A DNA stretch of 64,000 nt, from assembly GCF_041296385.1 (NCBI RefSeq), contig NW_027183502.1, positions 372,001-436,000 on the forward strand, written 5' to 3'. The notes under the pieces were generated by a model. The model made no database searches. It saw only the letters and a program-made list of their open reading frames with translations, and had not been told where the DNA came from. Positions 1 to 11,300 of this stretch are shown piece by piece. How positions within the stretch are numbered: position 1 is the stretch's first letter; the number at the start of each line of letters is the position of its first letter. Source of the DNA: Aphelocoma coerulescens. Taxonomy: Eukaryota > Chordata > Aves > Passeriformes > Corvidae. A program made the position numbers and the translations under genes.

Positions 1-410
1 ATGCTATTGAACCTGATGCAACCCTGCCTCCTCTGTGACACCACAGAAGCTCTTGGAGCCCTGGAGACCGTGGTGATGCTATGGAACCTGATGCAACCCT
101 GCCTCCTCTGTGACACCACAGAACCTCTGGGAGCCCTGGAGACCGTGCTGATGCTATGGAACCTGATGCAACCCTGCCTCCACTGTGACACCACAGAAGC
201 TCAGGGAGCCCTGGAGACTGTGGTGATGCTATGGAACCTGATGCAACCCTGCCTCCACTGTGACACCACAGAACCTCTGGGAGCCCTGGAGACCGTGCTG
301 ATGCTATGGAACCTGATGCAACCCTGCCTCCACTGTGACACCACAGAAGCTCGGGGAGCTCTGCAGACCGTGGGGATGCTGGCGAAGCTGACGGAACCCT
401 GGGCACCACA
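1..410. repeat. Macrosatellite unit 0 (3' part only)
   Basis: Window begins inside the 75-bp minisatellite. Positions 1-360 hold one truncated and four full copies, followed by the 50-bp tail that ends each array. Confidence 0.9.
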
Positions 411-442
411 GTGACGCTATGGAACCTGGTGGAACCGAGGGG

Positions 443-459
443 CCACAGTGACACTGTGG
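443..459. repeat. Perfect 8-bp hairpin, one per unit
   Basis: CCACAGTG-A-CACTGTGG, an exact dyad with a 1-nt centre, 32 bp after the unit anchor. The same position in other units is anchor +32 to +48. It reuses the TGTGACAC-like word that also forms the hairpin in every minisatellite copy. It could be a protein-binding dyad or a breakage-prone structure; function unknown. Confidence 0.6.
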
Positions 460-557
460 GGCCTTTTGGAAGCAACAGGACCCTGGTGGGAAGCCACGGG
501 ATGATTAATCCTGCACGAACCTGCTCCAGGTGGGCTCCTCTCTCCCGGCTTCCACAG

Positions 558-715
558 GTGCTGCTAGGATCCCACTCCGGCACTGGCTTGGCACGGGCTC
601 ACGGCTTCCTTTGGCAATGGCTCTGCTCCAGGATGGCATGCTGCAGAGAATGCAGGTAGATTTTGTGCTCACTCCTGGCATGCAGCTGGACAATAAAGCC
701 TGATCCAGCCCCCCC
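558..715 (+). other. Possible terminal exon with AATAAA signal
   Basis: A pyrimidine-rich tract ending in cttccacag (to 557) looks like a splice acceptor. About 135 bp later comes a canonical AATAAA at 692-697, followed about 10 nt on by a CA in gatcca that could be a cleavage site. The block recurs in every unit at anchor +147 to about +304. It has no convincing open frame, so it would be a non-coding or UTR exon. Whether it is used is not visible from sequence. Confidence 0.3.
692..697 (+). promoter_or_regulatory. Canonical polyadenylation signal AATAAA
   Basis: Exact AATAAA in the context ggacaataaagcc, repeated at anchor +281 in every unit (for example 2810-2815). A GT-rich stretch (atatgtccgg, then ggcattgggg) follows within about 30-50 nt. 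It would end + strand transcripts entering from the preceding unit's minisatellite. Confidence 0.4.
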
Positions 716-935
716 TCAGCATATGTCCGGCTCTGGCATTGGGGCGGGGCAACTTTGGGAGCAGCCCCAGCCCTGCTCCTGCTCCCGGCTGGGCACCCAG
801 CTGCTGGGACACAGGTGTGTCCTGATGCCACCGTCTACTCCTTTGAGAAGGGGAGGACAGAGTGCATCAGGGAGTTTGGTGTGGCTTACATGCGGCAAGG
901 AGAAGGTGCAGCCCCAAACTGGCTTTCACTTCTAG

Positions 936-1154
936 AACCTTTTGCTATTGCGGGAGCAGCTGCTGGAGCTTTTCAACCGAGCTGCAAGAGTGAAAAGTGT
1001 GATGGCATGTCTATCTGAGAAGGAAGGTTCGGTGCCGCAGCCTGTTGTGCACAATTTATATGCTGATAAGAGAAGGGGGTGCTTTTGCAACGTTTTCCTT
1101 CCTGACACTTCTGTCTCTGTGAGCTTTAGCTGCTTGGACTCAGGGATACCGAAG
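936..1154 (+). pseudogene. Exon-like block A, 73 codons, unknown protein
   Basis: It is flanked by ctttcacttctag (acceptor, ending at 935) and gaag followed by gtatgtg (donor starting at 1155). The 219 bp are open in phase 0. The start is leucine-rich and helix-like (NLLLLREQLLELFNRAAR), followed by a Cys-containing middle. It recurs at anchor +525 to +743 in every unit without a stop. Visible variants are replacements: Cys51 to Trp (offset +677) in several units, and Lys to Asn at 16646. I do not recognise the family. It looks like a piece of a spliced host gene caught in the satellite. Whether it is expressed, or a relic, is open. Confidence 0.4.
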
Positions 1155-1243
1155 GTATGTGAAAGTGACTGGGATGCGAGAATCATGTTGCACAGGGAAC
1201 AGGGAAGGTCAGCAAATGTTTCCTGTCCTGGCACATCTCTCAG
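1155..1243 (+). other. Putative 89-bp intron between exon-like blocks
   Basis: It begins gtatgtg and ends with a pyrimidine-rich run and tctctcag. It joins two phase-0 open blocks, so removing it keeps the frame. At 89 bp it is short but within the range seen in vertebrates. It is also open in the same frame up to a stop, so splicing is not forced by the sequence. Confidence 0.35.
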
Positions 1244-1330
1244 TCTGAACTGCAGCTGCAGATGCTTCACTTCTGCCAAGGACTCTGCCACCTTGAGAGA
1301 AGGATGCGCTCTATGGAGTTGAGAAAGAAA
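1244..1330 (+). pseudogene. Exon-like block B, 29 codons, basic helix
   Basis: It lies between tctctcag (acceptor, ending at 1243) and aagaaa followed by gtgcgt (donor at 1331). The 87 bp are exactly 29 codons in phase 0. The encoded peptide starts SELQLQMLHF and is rich in Leu, Arg, Met and Lys, consistent with an amphipathic or coiled helix. Residue 11 is Cys in units 1 and 3 and Arg in the others (offset +863). Another acceptor-like catag at 1361-1365 lies only 35 nt after the donor, too close for a normal intron. No homolog recognised. Confidence 0.38.
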
Positions 1331-1976
1331 GTGCGTCTCACTAGCTTCTTTCCTCTACTTCATAGACAGCAAAGGGGCTATGAAAGGCAGCACTGGCTTT
1401 TTGTTCTAGGACTTCTTCTTTACAAGCAGCTGCTGGATGTTTGGAAGGGGGTTTGGGATATGCAAAAATGAGAGGCTAAGATGGTAAGAGGGTAAGATGG
1501 AAGTCATCTGGCAAAAGCAGAGCTCACAAAAGGGCCAGCTGAGAAAGCTCTTGCTGCCTACAACTTCAACTGCACCCCTCAAAGCAGCAGCACACATGCT
1601 GCTCTCGGCACTTTCCTTCTCAGCTCTACGCACCATCCTAAGCCTTGCCTCTCCCACACTCAGGATCCAAAGACAACGGCACCAGGGACTGCTCACACAC
1701 TAAAGGCACCAGGACAAAAGGCTCACCAGCTTGGCCTTTGCATTCCCGCTGACAGCTCCACAGCTTGAACCCAGAGAACTGCCTGCTGCCAACAGCCTTT
1801 CCAATCACTCTGAGCACCTCATGACAAGGAGTGTGGGGAATGAATCTCCAGCAGCCTCCTGCCCCAGGCTGTCCCCCGGGAGCAGCCCTGCTCCAGGCTG
1901 TGACTGCCACCTGCACAGCCAAAGGACCCAGAGCCGGTGTTACACACCACGGCTGTGCCTGGCACAGAGACACCAG

Positions 1977-1994
1977 TGGCCACACAAGTGGCCA
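1977..1994. repeat. Perfect 7-bp hairpin with ACAA loop
   Basis: TGGCCAC-acaa-GTGGCCA, an exact inverted repeat at anchor +1566 to +1583 in every unit. No known function assigned. Confidence 0.55.
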
Positions 1995-2253
1995 TGGCAC
2001 TGTCCACACACAGTCCCTGCTGCTGCTCCCCCAGCCGCTGGCACCAACTCCCAGCCACCCACTCCTAAAGCCACGGGGCCCACTGGGACACTGCGGGGGC
2101 TCGTGGAAGCCAGCGGCCATTGTGACACAGCGGGGCTGCACAGAGCCCACGGTGCTTTGTGACCCGTGGCTCCCAGGAGAGCCTTTGTGATGCTGGGGAA
2201 CTACAAGGAAGCCTGGCTCCTCTGTGACACCACCACAGAAGCTCAGGGGAGCC

Positions 2254-2478
2254 CTGGAGACCGTGCTGATGCTATTGAACCTGATGCAACCCTGCCTCCT
2301 CTGTGACACCACAGAAGCTCTTGGAGCCCTGGAGACCGTGCTGATGCTATGGAACCTGATGCAACCCTGCCTCCTCTGTGACACCACAGAACCTCTGGGA
2401 GCCCTGGAGACCGTGCTGATGCTATGGAACCTGATGCAACCCTGCCTCCACTGTGACACCACAGAAGCTCGGGGAGCT
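2254..2478. repeat. 75-bp minisatellite, reference copy (3 repeats)
   Basis: Tandem 75-bp monomers, each containing ctggagaccgtg, atgctatggaacctgatg and ctgtgacaccacag. Monomers alternate between recognisable types (gaagctcttgg, gaacctctggg, gaagctcaggg, and the terminal gaagctcgggg). Because 75 is divisible by three and no stop occurs, several frames on both strands stay open across any copy number. This explains the apparent long ORFs of about 100-320 codons here. I therefore do not call these coding. The same array occurs once per unit, with 2, 3, 5 or 7 monomers. Confidence 0.95.
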
Positions 2479-2528
2479 CTGCAGACCGTGGGGATGCTGG
2501 CGAAGCTGACGGAACCCTGGGCACCACA

Positions 2529-4796
2529 GTGACGCTATGGAACCTGGTGGAACCGAGGGGCCACAGTGACACTGTGGGGCCTTTTGGAAGCAACAGGACC
2601 CTGGTGGGAAGCCACGGGATGATTAATCCTGCACGAACCTGCTCCAGGTGGGCTCCTCTCTCCCGGCTTCCACAGGTGCTGCTAGGATCCCACTCCGGCA
2701 CTGGCTTGGCACGGGCTCACGGCTTCCTTTGGCAATGGCTCTGCTCCAGGATGGCATGCTGCAGAGAATGCAGGTAGATTTTGTGCTCACTCCTGGCATG
2801 CAGCTGGACAATAAAGCCTGATCCAGCCCCCCCTCAGCATATGTCCGGCTCTGGCATTGGGGCGGGGCAACTTTGGGAGCAGCCCCAGCCCTGCTCCTGC
2901 TCCCGGCTGGGCACCCAGCTGCTGGGACACAGGTGTGTCCTGATGCCACCGTCTACTCCTTTGAGAAGGGGAGGACAGAGTGCATCAGGGAGTTTGGTGT
3001 GGCTTACATGCGGCAAGGAGAAGGTGCAGCCCCAAACTGGCTTTCACTTCTAGAACCTTTTGCTATTGCGGGAGCAGCTGCTGGAGCTTTTCAACCGAGC
3101 TGCAAGAGTGAAAAGTGTGATGGCATGTCTATCTGAGAAGGAAGGTTCGGTGCCGCAGCCTGTTGTGCACAATTTATATGCTGATAAGAGAAGGGGGTGC
3201 TTTTGCAACGTTTTCCTTCCTGACACTTCTGTCTCTGTGAGCTTTAGCTGCTTGGACTCAGGGATACCGAAGGTATGTGAAAGTGACTGGGATGCGAGAA
3301 TCATGTTGCACAGGGAACAGGGAAGGTCAGCAAATGTTTCCTGTCCTGGCACATCTCTCAGTCTGAACTGCAGCTGCAGATGCTTCACTTCCGCCAAGGA
3401 CTCTGCCACCTTGAGAGAAGGATGCGCTCTATGGAGTTGAGAAAGAAAGTGCGTCTCACTAGCTTCTTTCCTCTACTTCATAGACAGCAAAGGGGCTATG
3501 AAAGGCAGCACTGGCTTTTTGTTCTAGGACTTCTTCTTTACAAGCAGCTGCTGGATGTTTGGAAGGGGGTTTGGGATATGCAAAAATGAGAGGCTAAGAT
3601 GGTAAGAGGGTAAGATGGAAGTCATCTGGCAAAAGCAGAGCTCACAAAAGGGCCAGCTGAGAAAGCTCTTGCTGCCTACAACTTCAACTGCACCCCTCAA
3701 AGCAGCAGCACACACGCTGCTCTCGGCACTTTCCTTCTCAGCTCTACGCACCATCCTAAGCCTTGCCTCTCCCACACTCAGGATCCAAAGACAACGGCAC
3801 CAGGGACTGCTCACACACTAAAGGCACCAGGACAAAAGGCTCACCAGCTTGGCCTTTGCATTCCCGCTGACAGCTCCACAGCTTGAACCCAGAGAACTGC
3901 CTGCTGCCAACAGCCTTTCCAATCACTCTGAGCACCTCATGACAAGGAGTGTGGGGAATGAATCTCCAGCAGCCTCCTGCCCCAGGCTGTCCCCCGGGAG
4001 CAGCCCTGCTCCAGGCCGTGACTGCCACCTGCACAGCCAAAGGACCCAGAGCCGGTGTTACACACCACGGCTGTGCCTGGCACAGAGACACCAGTGGCCA
4101 CACAAGTGGCCATGGCACTGTCCACACACAGTCCCTGCTGCTGCTCCCCCAGCCGCTGGCACCAACTCCCAGCCACCCACTCCTAAAGCCACGGGGCCCA
4201 CTGGGACACTGCGGGGGCTCGTGGAAGCCAGCGGCCATTGTGACACAGCGGGGCTGCACAGAGCCCACGGTGCTTTGTGACCCGTGGCTCCCAGGAGAGC
4301 CTTTGTGATGCTGGGGAACTACAAGGAAGCCTGGCTCCTCTGTGACACCACCACAGAAGCTCAGGGGAGCCCTGGAGACCGTGCTGATGCTATTGAACCT
4401 GATGCAACCCTGCCTCCTCTGTGACACCACAGAAGCTCTTGGAGCCCTGGAGACCGTGGTGATGCTATGGAACCTGATGCAACCCTGCCTCCTCTGTGAC
4501 ACCACAGAACCTCTGGGAGCCCTGGAGACCGTGCTGATGCTATGGAACCTGATGCAACCCTGCCTCCACTGTGACACCACAGAAGCTCAGGGAGCCCTGG
4601 AGACTGTGGTGATGCTATGGAACCTGATGCAACCCTGCCTCCACTGTGACACCACAGAAGCTCTTGGAGCCCTGGAGACCGTGCTGATGCTATGGAACCT
4701 GATGCAACCCTGCCTCCACTGTGACACCACAGAAGCTCGGGGAGCTCTGCAGACCGTGGGGATGCTGGCGAAGCTGACGGAACCCTGGGCACCACA
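2529..4796. repeat. Macrosatellite unit 2 (2268 bp)
   Basis: Minisatellite 4372-4746, 5 copies. C at offset +863, the majority state. Confidence 0.95.
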
Positions 4797-6914
4797 GTGA
4801 CGCTATGGAACCTGGTGGAACCGAGGGGCCACAGTGACACTGTGGGGCCTTTTGGAAGCAACAGGACCCTGGTGGGAAGCCACGGGATGATTAATCCTGC
4901 ACGAACCTGCTCCAGGTGGGCTCCTCTCTCCCGGCTTCCACAGGTGCTGCTAGGATCCCACTCCGGCACTGGCTTGGCACGGGCTCACGGCTTCCTTTGG
5001 CAATGGCTCTGCTCCAGGATGGCATGCTGCAGAGAATGCAGGTAGATTTTGTGCTCACTCCTGGCATGCAGCTGGACAATAAAGCCTGATCCAGCCCCCC
5101 CTCAGCATATGTCCGGCTCTGGCATTGGGGCGGGGCAACTTTGGGAGCAGCCCCAGCCCTGCTCCTGCTCCCGGCTGGGCACCCAGCTGCTGGGACACAG
5201 GTGTGTCCTGATGCCACCGTCTACTCCTTTGAGAAGGGGAGGACAGAGTGCATCAGGGAGTTTGGTGTGGCTTACATGCGGCAAGGAGAAGGTGCAGCCC
5301 CAAACTGGCTTTCACTTCTAGAACCTTTTGCTATTGCGGGAGCAGCTGCTGGAGCTTTTCAACCGAGCTGCAAGAGTGAAAAGTGTGATGGCATGTCTAT
5401 CTGAGAAGGAAGGTTCGGTGCCGCAGCCTGTTGTGCACAATTTATATGCTGATAAGAGAAGGGGGTGCTTTTGCAACGTTTTCCTTCCTGACACTTCTGT
5501 CTCTGTGAGCTTTAGCTGCTTGGACTCAGGGATACCGAAGGTATGTGAAAGTGACTGGGATGCGAGAATCATGTTGCACAGGGAACAGGGAAGGTCAGCA
5601 AATGTTTCCTGTCCTGGCACATCTCTCAGTCTGAACTGCAGCTGCAGATGCTTCACTTCTGCCAAGGACTCTGCCACCTTGAGAGAAGGATGCGCTCTAT
5701 GGAGTTGAGAAAGAAAGTGCGTCTCACTAGCTTCTTTCCTCTACTTCATAGACAGCAAAGGGGCTATGAAAGGCAGCACTGGCTTTTTGTTCTAGGACTT
5801 CTTCTTTACAAGCAGCTGCTGGATGTTTGGAAGGGGGTTTGGGATATGCAAAAATGAGAGGCTAAGATGGTAAGAGGGTAAGATGGAAGTCATCTGGCAA
5901 AAGCAGAGCTCACAAAAGGGCCAGCTGAGAAAGCTCTTGCTGCCTACAACTTCAACTGCACCCCTCAAAGCAGCAGCACACATGCTGCTCTCGGCACTTT
6001 CCTTCTCAGCTCTACGCACCATCCTAAGCCTTGCCTCTCCCACACTCAGGATCCAAAGACAACGGCACCAGGGACTGCTCACACACTAAAGGCACCAGGA
6101 CAAAAGGCTCACCAGCTTGGCCTTTGCATTCCCGCTGACAGCTCCACAGCTTGAACCCAGAGAACTGCCTGCTGCCAACAGCCTTTCCAATCACTCTGAG
6201 CACCTCATGACAAGGAGTGTGGGGAATGAATCTCCAGCAGCCTCCTGCCCCAGGCTGTCCCCCGGGAGCAGCCCTGCTCCAGGCTGTGACTGCCACCTGC
6301 ACAGCCAAAGGACCCAGAGCCGGTGTTACACACCACGGCTGTGCCTGGCACAGAGACACCAGTGGCCACACAAGTGGCCATGGCACTGTCCACACACAGT
6401 CCCTGCTGCTGCTCCCCCAGCCGCTGGCACCAACTCCCAGCCACCCACTCCTAAAGCCACGGGGCCCACTGGGACACTGCGGGGGCTCGTGGAAGCCAGC
6501 GGCCATTGTGACACAGCGGGGCTGCACAGAGCCCACGGTGCTTTGTGACCCGTGGCTCCCAGGAGAGCCTTTGTGATCCTGGGGAACTACAAGGAAGCCT
6601 GGCTCCTCTGTGACACCACCACAGAAGCTCAGGGGAGCCCTGGAGACCGTGCTGATGCTATTGAACCTGATGCAACCCTGCCTCCTCTGTGACACCACAG
6701 AAGCTCTTGGAGCCCTGGAGACCGTGCTGATGCTATGGAACCTGATGCAACCCTGCCTCCTCTGTGACACCACAGAACCTCTGGGAGCCCTGGAGACCGT
6801 GCTGATGCTATGGAACCTGATGCAACCCTGCCTCCACTGTGACACCACAGAAGCTCGGGGAGCTCTGCAGACCGTGGGGATGCTGGCGAAGCTGACGGAA
6901 CCCTGGGCACCACA
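4797..6914. repeat. Macrosatellite unit 3 (2118 bp)
   Basis: Minisatellite 6640-6864, 3 copies. Carries G-to-C at 6578 (offset +1781), shared with the units at 9183 and 20673, and T at +863 shared with the unit at 411. Confidence 0.95.
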
Positions 6915-9182
6915 GTGACGCTATGGAACCTGGTGGAACCGAGGGGCCACAGTGACACTGTGGGGCCTTTTGGAAGCAACAGGACCCTGGTGGGAAGCCA
7001 CGGGATGATTAATCCTGCACGAACCTGCTCCAGGTGGGCTCCTCTCTCCCGGCTTCCACAGGTGCTGCTAGGATCCCACTCCGGCACTGGCTTGGCACGG
7101 GCTCACGGCTTCCTTTGGCAATGGCTCTGCTCCAGGATGGCATGCTGCAGAGAATGCAGGTAGATTTTGTGCTCACTCCTGGCATGCAGCTGGACAATAA
7201 AGCCTGATCCAGCCCCCCCTCAGCATATGTCCGGCTCTGGCATTGGGGCGGGGCAACTTTGGGAGCAGCCCCAGCCCTGCTCCTGCTCCCGGCTGGGCAC
7301 CCAGCTGCTGGGACACAGGTGTGTCCTGATGCCACCGTCTACTCCTTTGAGAAGGGGAGGACAGAGTGCATCAGGGAGTTTGGTGTGGCTTACATGCGGC
7401 AAGGAGAAGGTGCAGCCCCAAACTGGCTTTCACTTCTAGAACCTTTTGCTATTGCGGGAGCAGCTGCTGGAGCTTTTCAACCGAGCTGCAAGAGTGAAAA
7501 GTGTGATGGCATGTCTATCTGAGAAGGAAGGTTCGGTGCCGCAGCCTGTTGTGCACAATTTATATGCTGATAAGAGAAGGGGGTGCTTTTGGAACGTTTT
7601 CCTTCCTGACACTTCTGTCTCTGTGAGCTTTAGCTGCTTGGACTCAGGGATACCGAAGGTATGTGAAAGTGACTGGGATGCGAGAATCATGTTGCACAGG
7701 GAACAGGGAAGGTCAGCAAATGTTTCCTGTCCTGGCACATCTCTCAGTCTGAACTGCAGCTGCAGATGCTTCACTTCCGCCAAGGACTCTGCCACCTTGA
7801 GAGAAGGATGCGCTCTATGGAGTTGAGAAAGAAAGTGCGTCTCACTAGCTTCTTTCCTCTACTTCATAGACAGCAAAGGGGCTATGAAAGGCAGCACTGG
7901 CTTTTTGTTCTAGGACTTCTTCTTTACAAGCAGCTGCTGGATGTTTGGAAGGGGGTTTGGGATATGCAAAAATGAGAGGCTAAGATGGTAAGAGGGTAAG
8001 ATGGAAGTCATCTGGCAAAAGCAGAGCTCACAAAAGGGCCAGCTGAGAAAGCTCTTGCTGCCTACAACTTCAACTGCACCCCTCAAAGCAGCAGCACACA
8101 CGCTGCTCTCGGCACTTTCCTTCTCAGCTCTACGCACCATCCTAAGCCTTGCCTCTCCCACACTCAGGATCCAAAGACAACGGCACCAGGGACTGCTCAC
8201 ACACTAAAGGCACCAGGACAAAAGGCTCACCAGCTTGGCCTTTGCATTCCCGCTGACAGCTCCACAGCTTGAACCCAGAGAACTGCCTGCTGCCAACAGC
8301 CTTTCCAATCACTCTGAGCACCTCATGACAAGGAGTGTGGGGAATGAATCTCCAGCAGCCTCCTGCCCCAGGCTGTCCCCCGGGAGCAGCCCTGCTCCAG
8401 GCCGTGACTGCCACCTGCACAGCCAAAGGACCCAGAGCCGGTGTTACACACCACGGCTGTGCCTGGCACAGAGACACCAGTGGCCACACAAGTGGCCATG
8501 GCACTGTCCACACACAGTCCCTGCTGCTGCTCCCCCAGCCGCTGGCACCAACTCCCAGCCACCCACTCCTAAAGCCACGGGGCCCACTGGGACACTGCGG
8601 GGGCTCGTGGAAGCCAGCGGCCATTGTGACACAGCGGGGCTGCACAGAGCCCACGGTGCTTTGTGACCCGTGGCTCCCAGGAGAGCCTTTGTGATGCTGG
8701 GGAACTACAAGGAAGCCTGGCTCCTCTGTGACACCACCACAGAAGCTCAGGGGAGCCCTGGAGACCGTGCTGATGCTATTGAACCTGATGCAACCCTGCC
8801 TCCTCTGTGACACCACAGAAGCTCTTGGAGCCCTGGAGACCGTGGTGATGCTAGGGAACCTGATGCAACCCTGCCTCCTCTGTGACACCACAGAACCTCT
8901 GGGAGCCCTGGAGACCGTGCTGATGCTATGGAACCTGATGCAACCCTGCCTCCACTGTGACACCACAGAAGCTCAGGGAGCCCTGGAGACTGTGGTGATG
9001 CTATGGAACCTGATGCAACCCTGCCTCCTCTGTGACACCACAGAACCTCTGGGAGCCCTGGAGACCGTGCTGATGCTATGGAACCTGATGCAACCCTGCC
9101 TCCACTGTGACACCACAGAAGCTCGGGGAGCTCTGCAGACCGTGGGGATGCTGGCGAAGCTGACGGAACCCTGGGCACCACA
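6915..9182. repeat. Macrosatellite unit 4 (2268 bp)
   Basis: Minisatellite 8758-9132, 5 copies. Carries G at offset +677 (position 7592) and a T-to-G change at 8854 that recurs at 20194. Confidence 0.95.
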
Positions 9183-11300
9183 GTGACGCTATGGAACCTG
9201 GTGGAACCGAGGGGCCACAGTGACACTGTGGGGCCTTTTGGAAGCAACAGGACCCTGGTGGGAAGCCACGGGATGATTAATCCTGCACGAACCTGCTCCA
9301 GGTGGGCTCCTCTCTCCCGGCTTCCACAGGTGCTGCTAGGATCCCACTCCGGCACTGGCTTGGCACGGGCTCACGGCTTCCTTTGGCAATGGCTCTGCTC
9401 CAGGATGGCATGCTGCAGAGAATGCAGGTAGATTTTGTGCTCACTCCTGGCATGCAGCTGGACAATAAAGCCTGATCCAGCCCCCCCTCAGCATATGTCC
9501 GGCTCTGGCATTGGGGCGGGGCAACTTTGGGAGCAGCCCCAGCCCTGCTCCTGCTCCCGGCTGGGCACCCAGCTGCTGGGACACAGGTGTGTCCTGATGC
9601 CACCGTCTACTCCTTTGAGAAGGGGAGGACAGAGTGCATCAGGGAGTTTGGTGTGGCTTACATGCGGCAAGGAGAAGGTGCAGCCCCAAACTGGCTTTCA
9701 CTTCTAGAACCTTTTGCTATTGCGGGAGCAGCTGCTGGAGCTTTTCAACCGAGCTGCAAGAGTGAAAAGTGTGATGGCATGTCTATCTGAGAAGGAAGGT
9801 TCGGTGCCGCAGCCTGTTGTGCACAATTTATATGCTGATAAGAGAAGGGGGTGCTTTTGCAACGTTTTCCTTCCTGACACTTCTGTCTCTGTGAGCTTTA
9901 GCTGCTTGGACTCAGGGATACCGAAGGTATGTGAAAGTGACTGGGATGCGAGAATCATGTTGCACAGGGAACAGGGAAGGTCAGCAAATGTTTCCTGTCC
10001 TGGCACATCTCTCAGTCTGAACTGCAGCTGCAGATGCTTCACTTCCGCCAAGGACTCTGCCACCTTGAGAGAAGGATGCGCTCTATGGAGTTGAGAAAGA
10101 AAGTGCGTCTCACTAGCTTCTTTCCTCTACTTCATAGACAGCAAAGGGGCTATGAAAGGCAGCACTGGCTTTTTGTTCTAGGACTTCTTCTTTACAAGCA
10201 GCTGCTGGATGTTTGGAAGGGGGTTTGGGATATGCAAAAATGAGAGGCTAAGATGGTAAGAGGGTAAGATGGAAGTCATCTGGCAAAAGCAGAGCTCACA
10301 AAAGGGCCAGCTGAGAAAGCTCTTGCTGCCTACAACTTCAACTGCACCCCTCAAAGCAGCAGCACACACGCTGCTCTCGGCACTTTCCTTCTCAGCTCTA
10401 CGCACCATCCTAAGCCTTGCCTCTCCCACACTCAGGATCCAAAGACAACGGCACCAGGGACTGCTCACACACTAAAGGCACCAGGACAAAAGGCTCACCA
10501 GCTTGGCCTTTGCATTCCCGCTGACAGCTCCACAGCTTGAACCCAGAGAACTGCCTGCTGCCAACAGCCTTTCCAATCACTCTGAGCACCTCATGACAAG
10601 GAGTGTGGGGAATGAATCTCCAGCAGCCTCCTGCCCCAGGCTGTCCCCCGGGAGCAGCCCTGCTCCAGGCCGTGACTGCCACCTGCACAGCCAAAGGACC
10701 CAGAGCCGGTGTTACACACCACGGCTGTGCCTGGCACAGAGACACCAGTGGCCACACAAGTGGCCATGGCACTGTCCACACACAGTCCCTGCTGCTGCTC
10801 CCCCAGCCGCTGGCACCAACTCCCAGCCACCCACTCCTAAAGCCACGGGGCCCACTGGGACACTGCGGGGGCTCGTGGAAGCCAGCGGCCATTGTGACAC
10901 AGCGGGGCTGCACAGAGCCCACGGTGCTTTGTGACCCGTGGCTCCCAGGAGAGCCTTTGTGATCCTGGGGAACTACAAGGAAGCCTGGCTCCTCTGTGAC
11001 ACCACCACAGAAGCTCAGGGGAGCCCTGGAGACCGTGCTGATGCTATTGAACCTGATGCAACCCTGCCTCCTCTGTGACACCACAGAAGCTCTTGGAGCC
11101 CTGGAGACCGTGCTGATGCTATGGAACCTGATGCAACCCTGCCTCCTCTGTGACACCACAGAACCTCTGGGAGCCCTGGAGACCGTGCTGATGCTATGGA
11201 ACCTGATGCAACCCTGCCTCCACTGTGACACCACAGAAGCTCGGGGAGCTCTGCAGACCGTGGGGATGCTGGCGAAGCTGACGGAACCCTGGGCACCACA
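9183..11300. repeat. Macrosatellite unit 5 (2118 bp)
   Basis: Minisatellite 11026-11250, 3 copies. Carries C at 10964 (offset +1781). First unit of the block copied 11,490 bp downstream. Confidence 0.95.

Larger units (their letters stand above)
411..2528. repeat. Macrosatellite unit 1 (2118 bp)
   Basis: Used as reference unit; its modules are annotated separately. Minisatellite 2254-2478, 3 copies. Has T at offset +863 (position 1274), shared only with the unit at 4797. Confidence 0.95.

Noticed and set aside
815..905. Possible third exon (VCPDATVYSF...) ending in gagaag before gtgcag
   Set aside because: The peptide looks protein-like, but joining it to block A via the nearby sites removes 30 bp and leads to a stop, so it cannot be linked in frame as read. 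Left unannotated as a gene part.
1331..1365. 35-bp intron after exon-like block B (gtgcgt to catag)
   Set aside because: Too short for normal vertebrate splicing, and the frame after it soon meets a stop in the required phase. The sequence also reads through in frame without splicing.
1731..2162. 143-codon plus frame and overlapping minus frames in the GC-rich middle of each unit
   Set aside because: Several overlapping frames are open on both strands with no motif and with non-ATG starts in part. Explained by GC richness.
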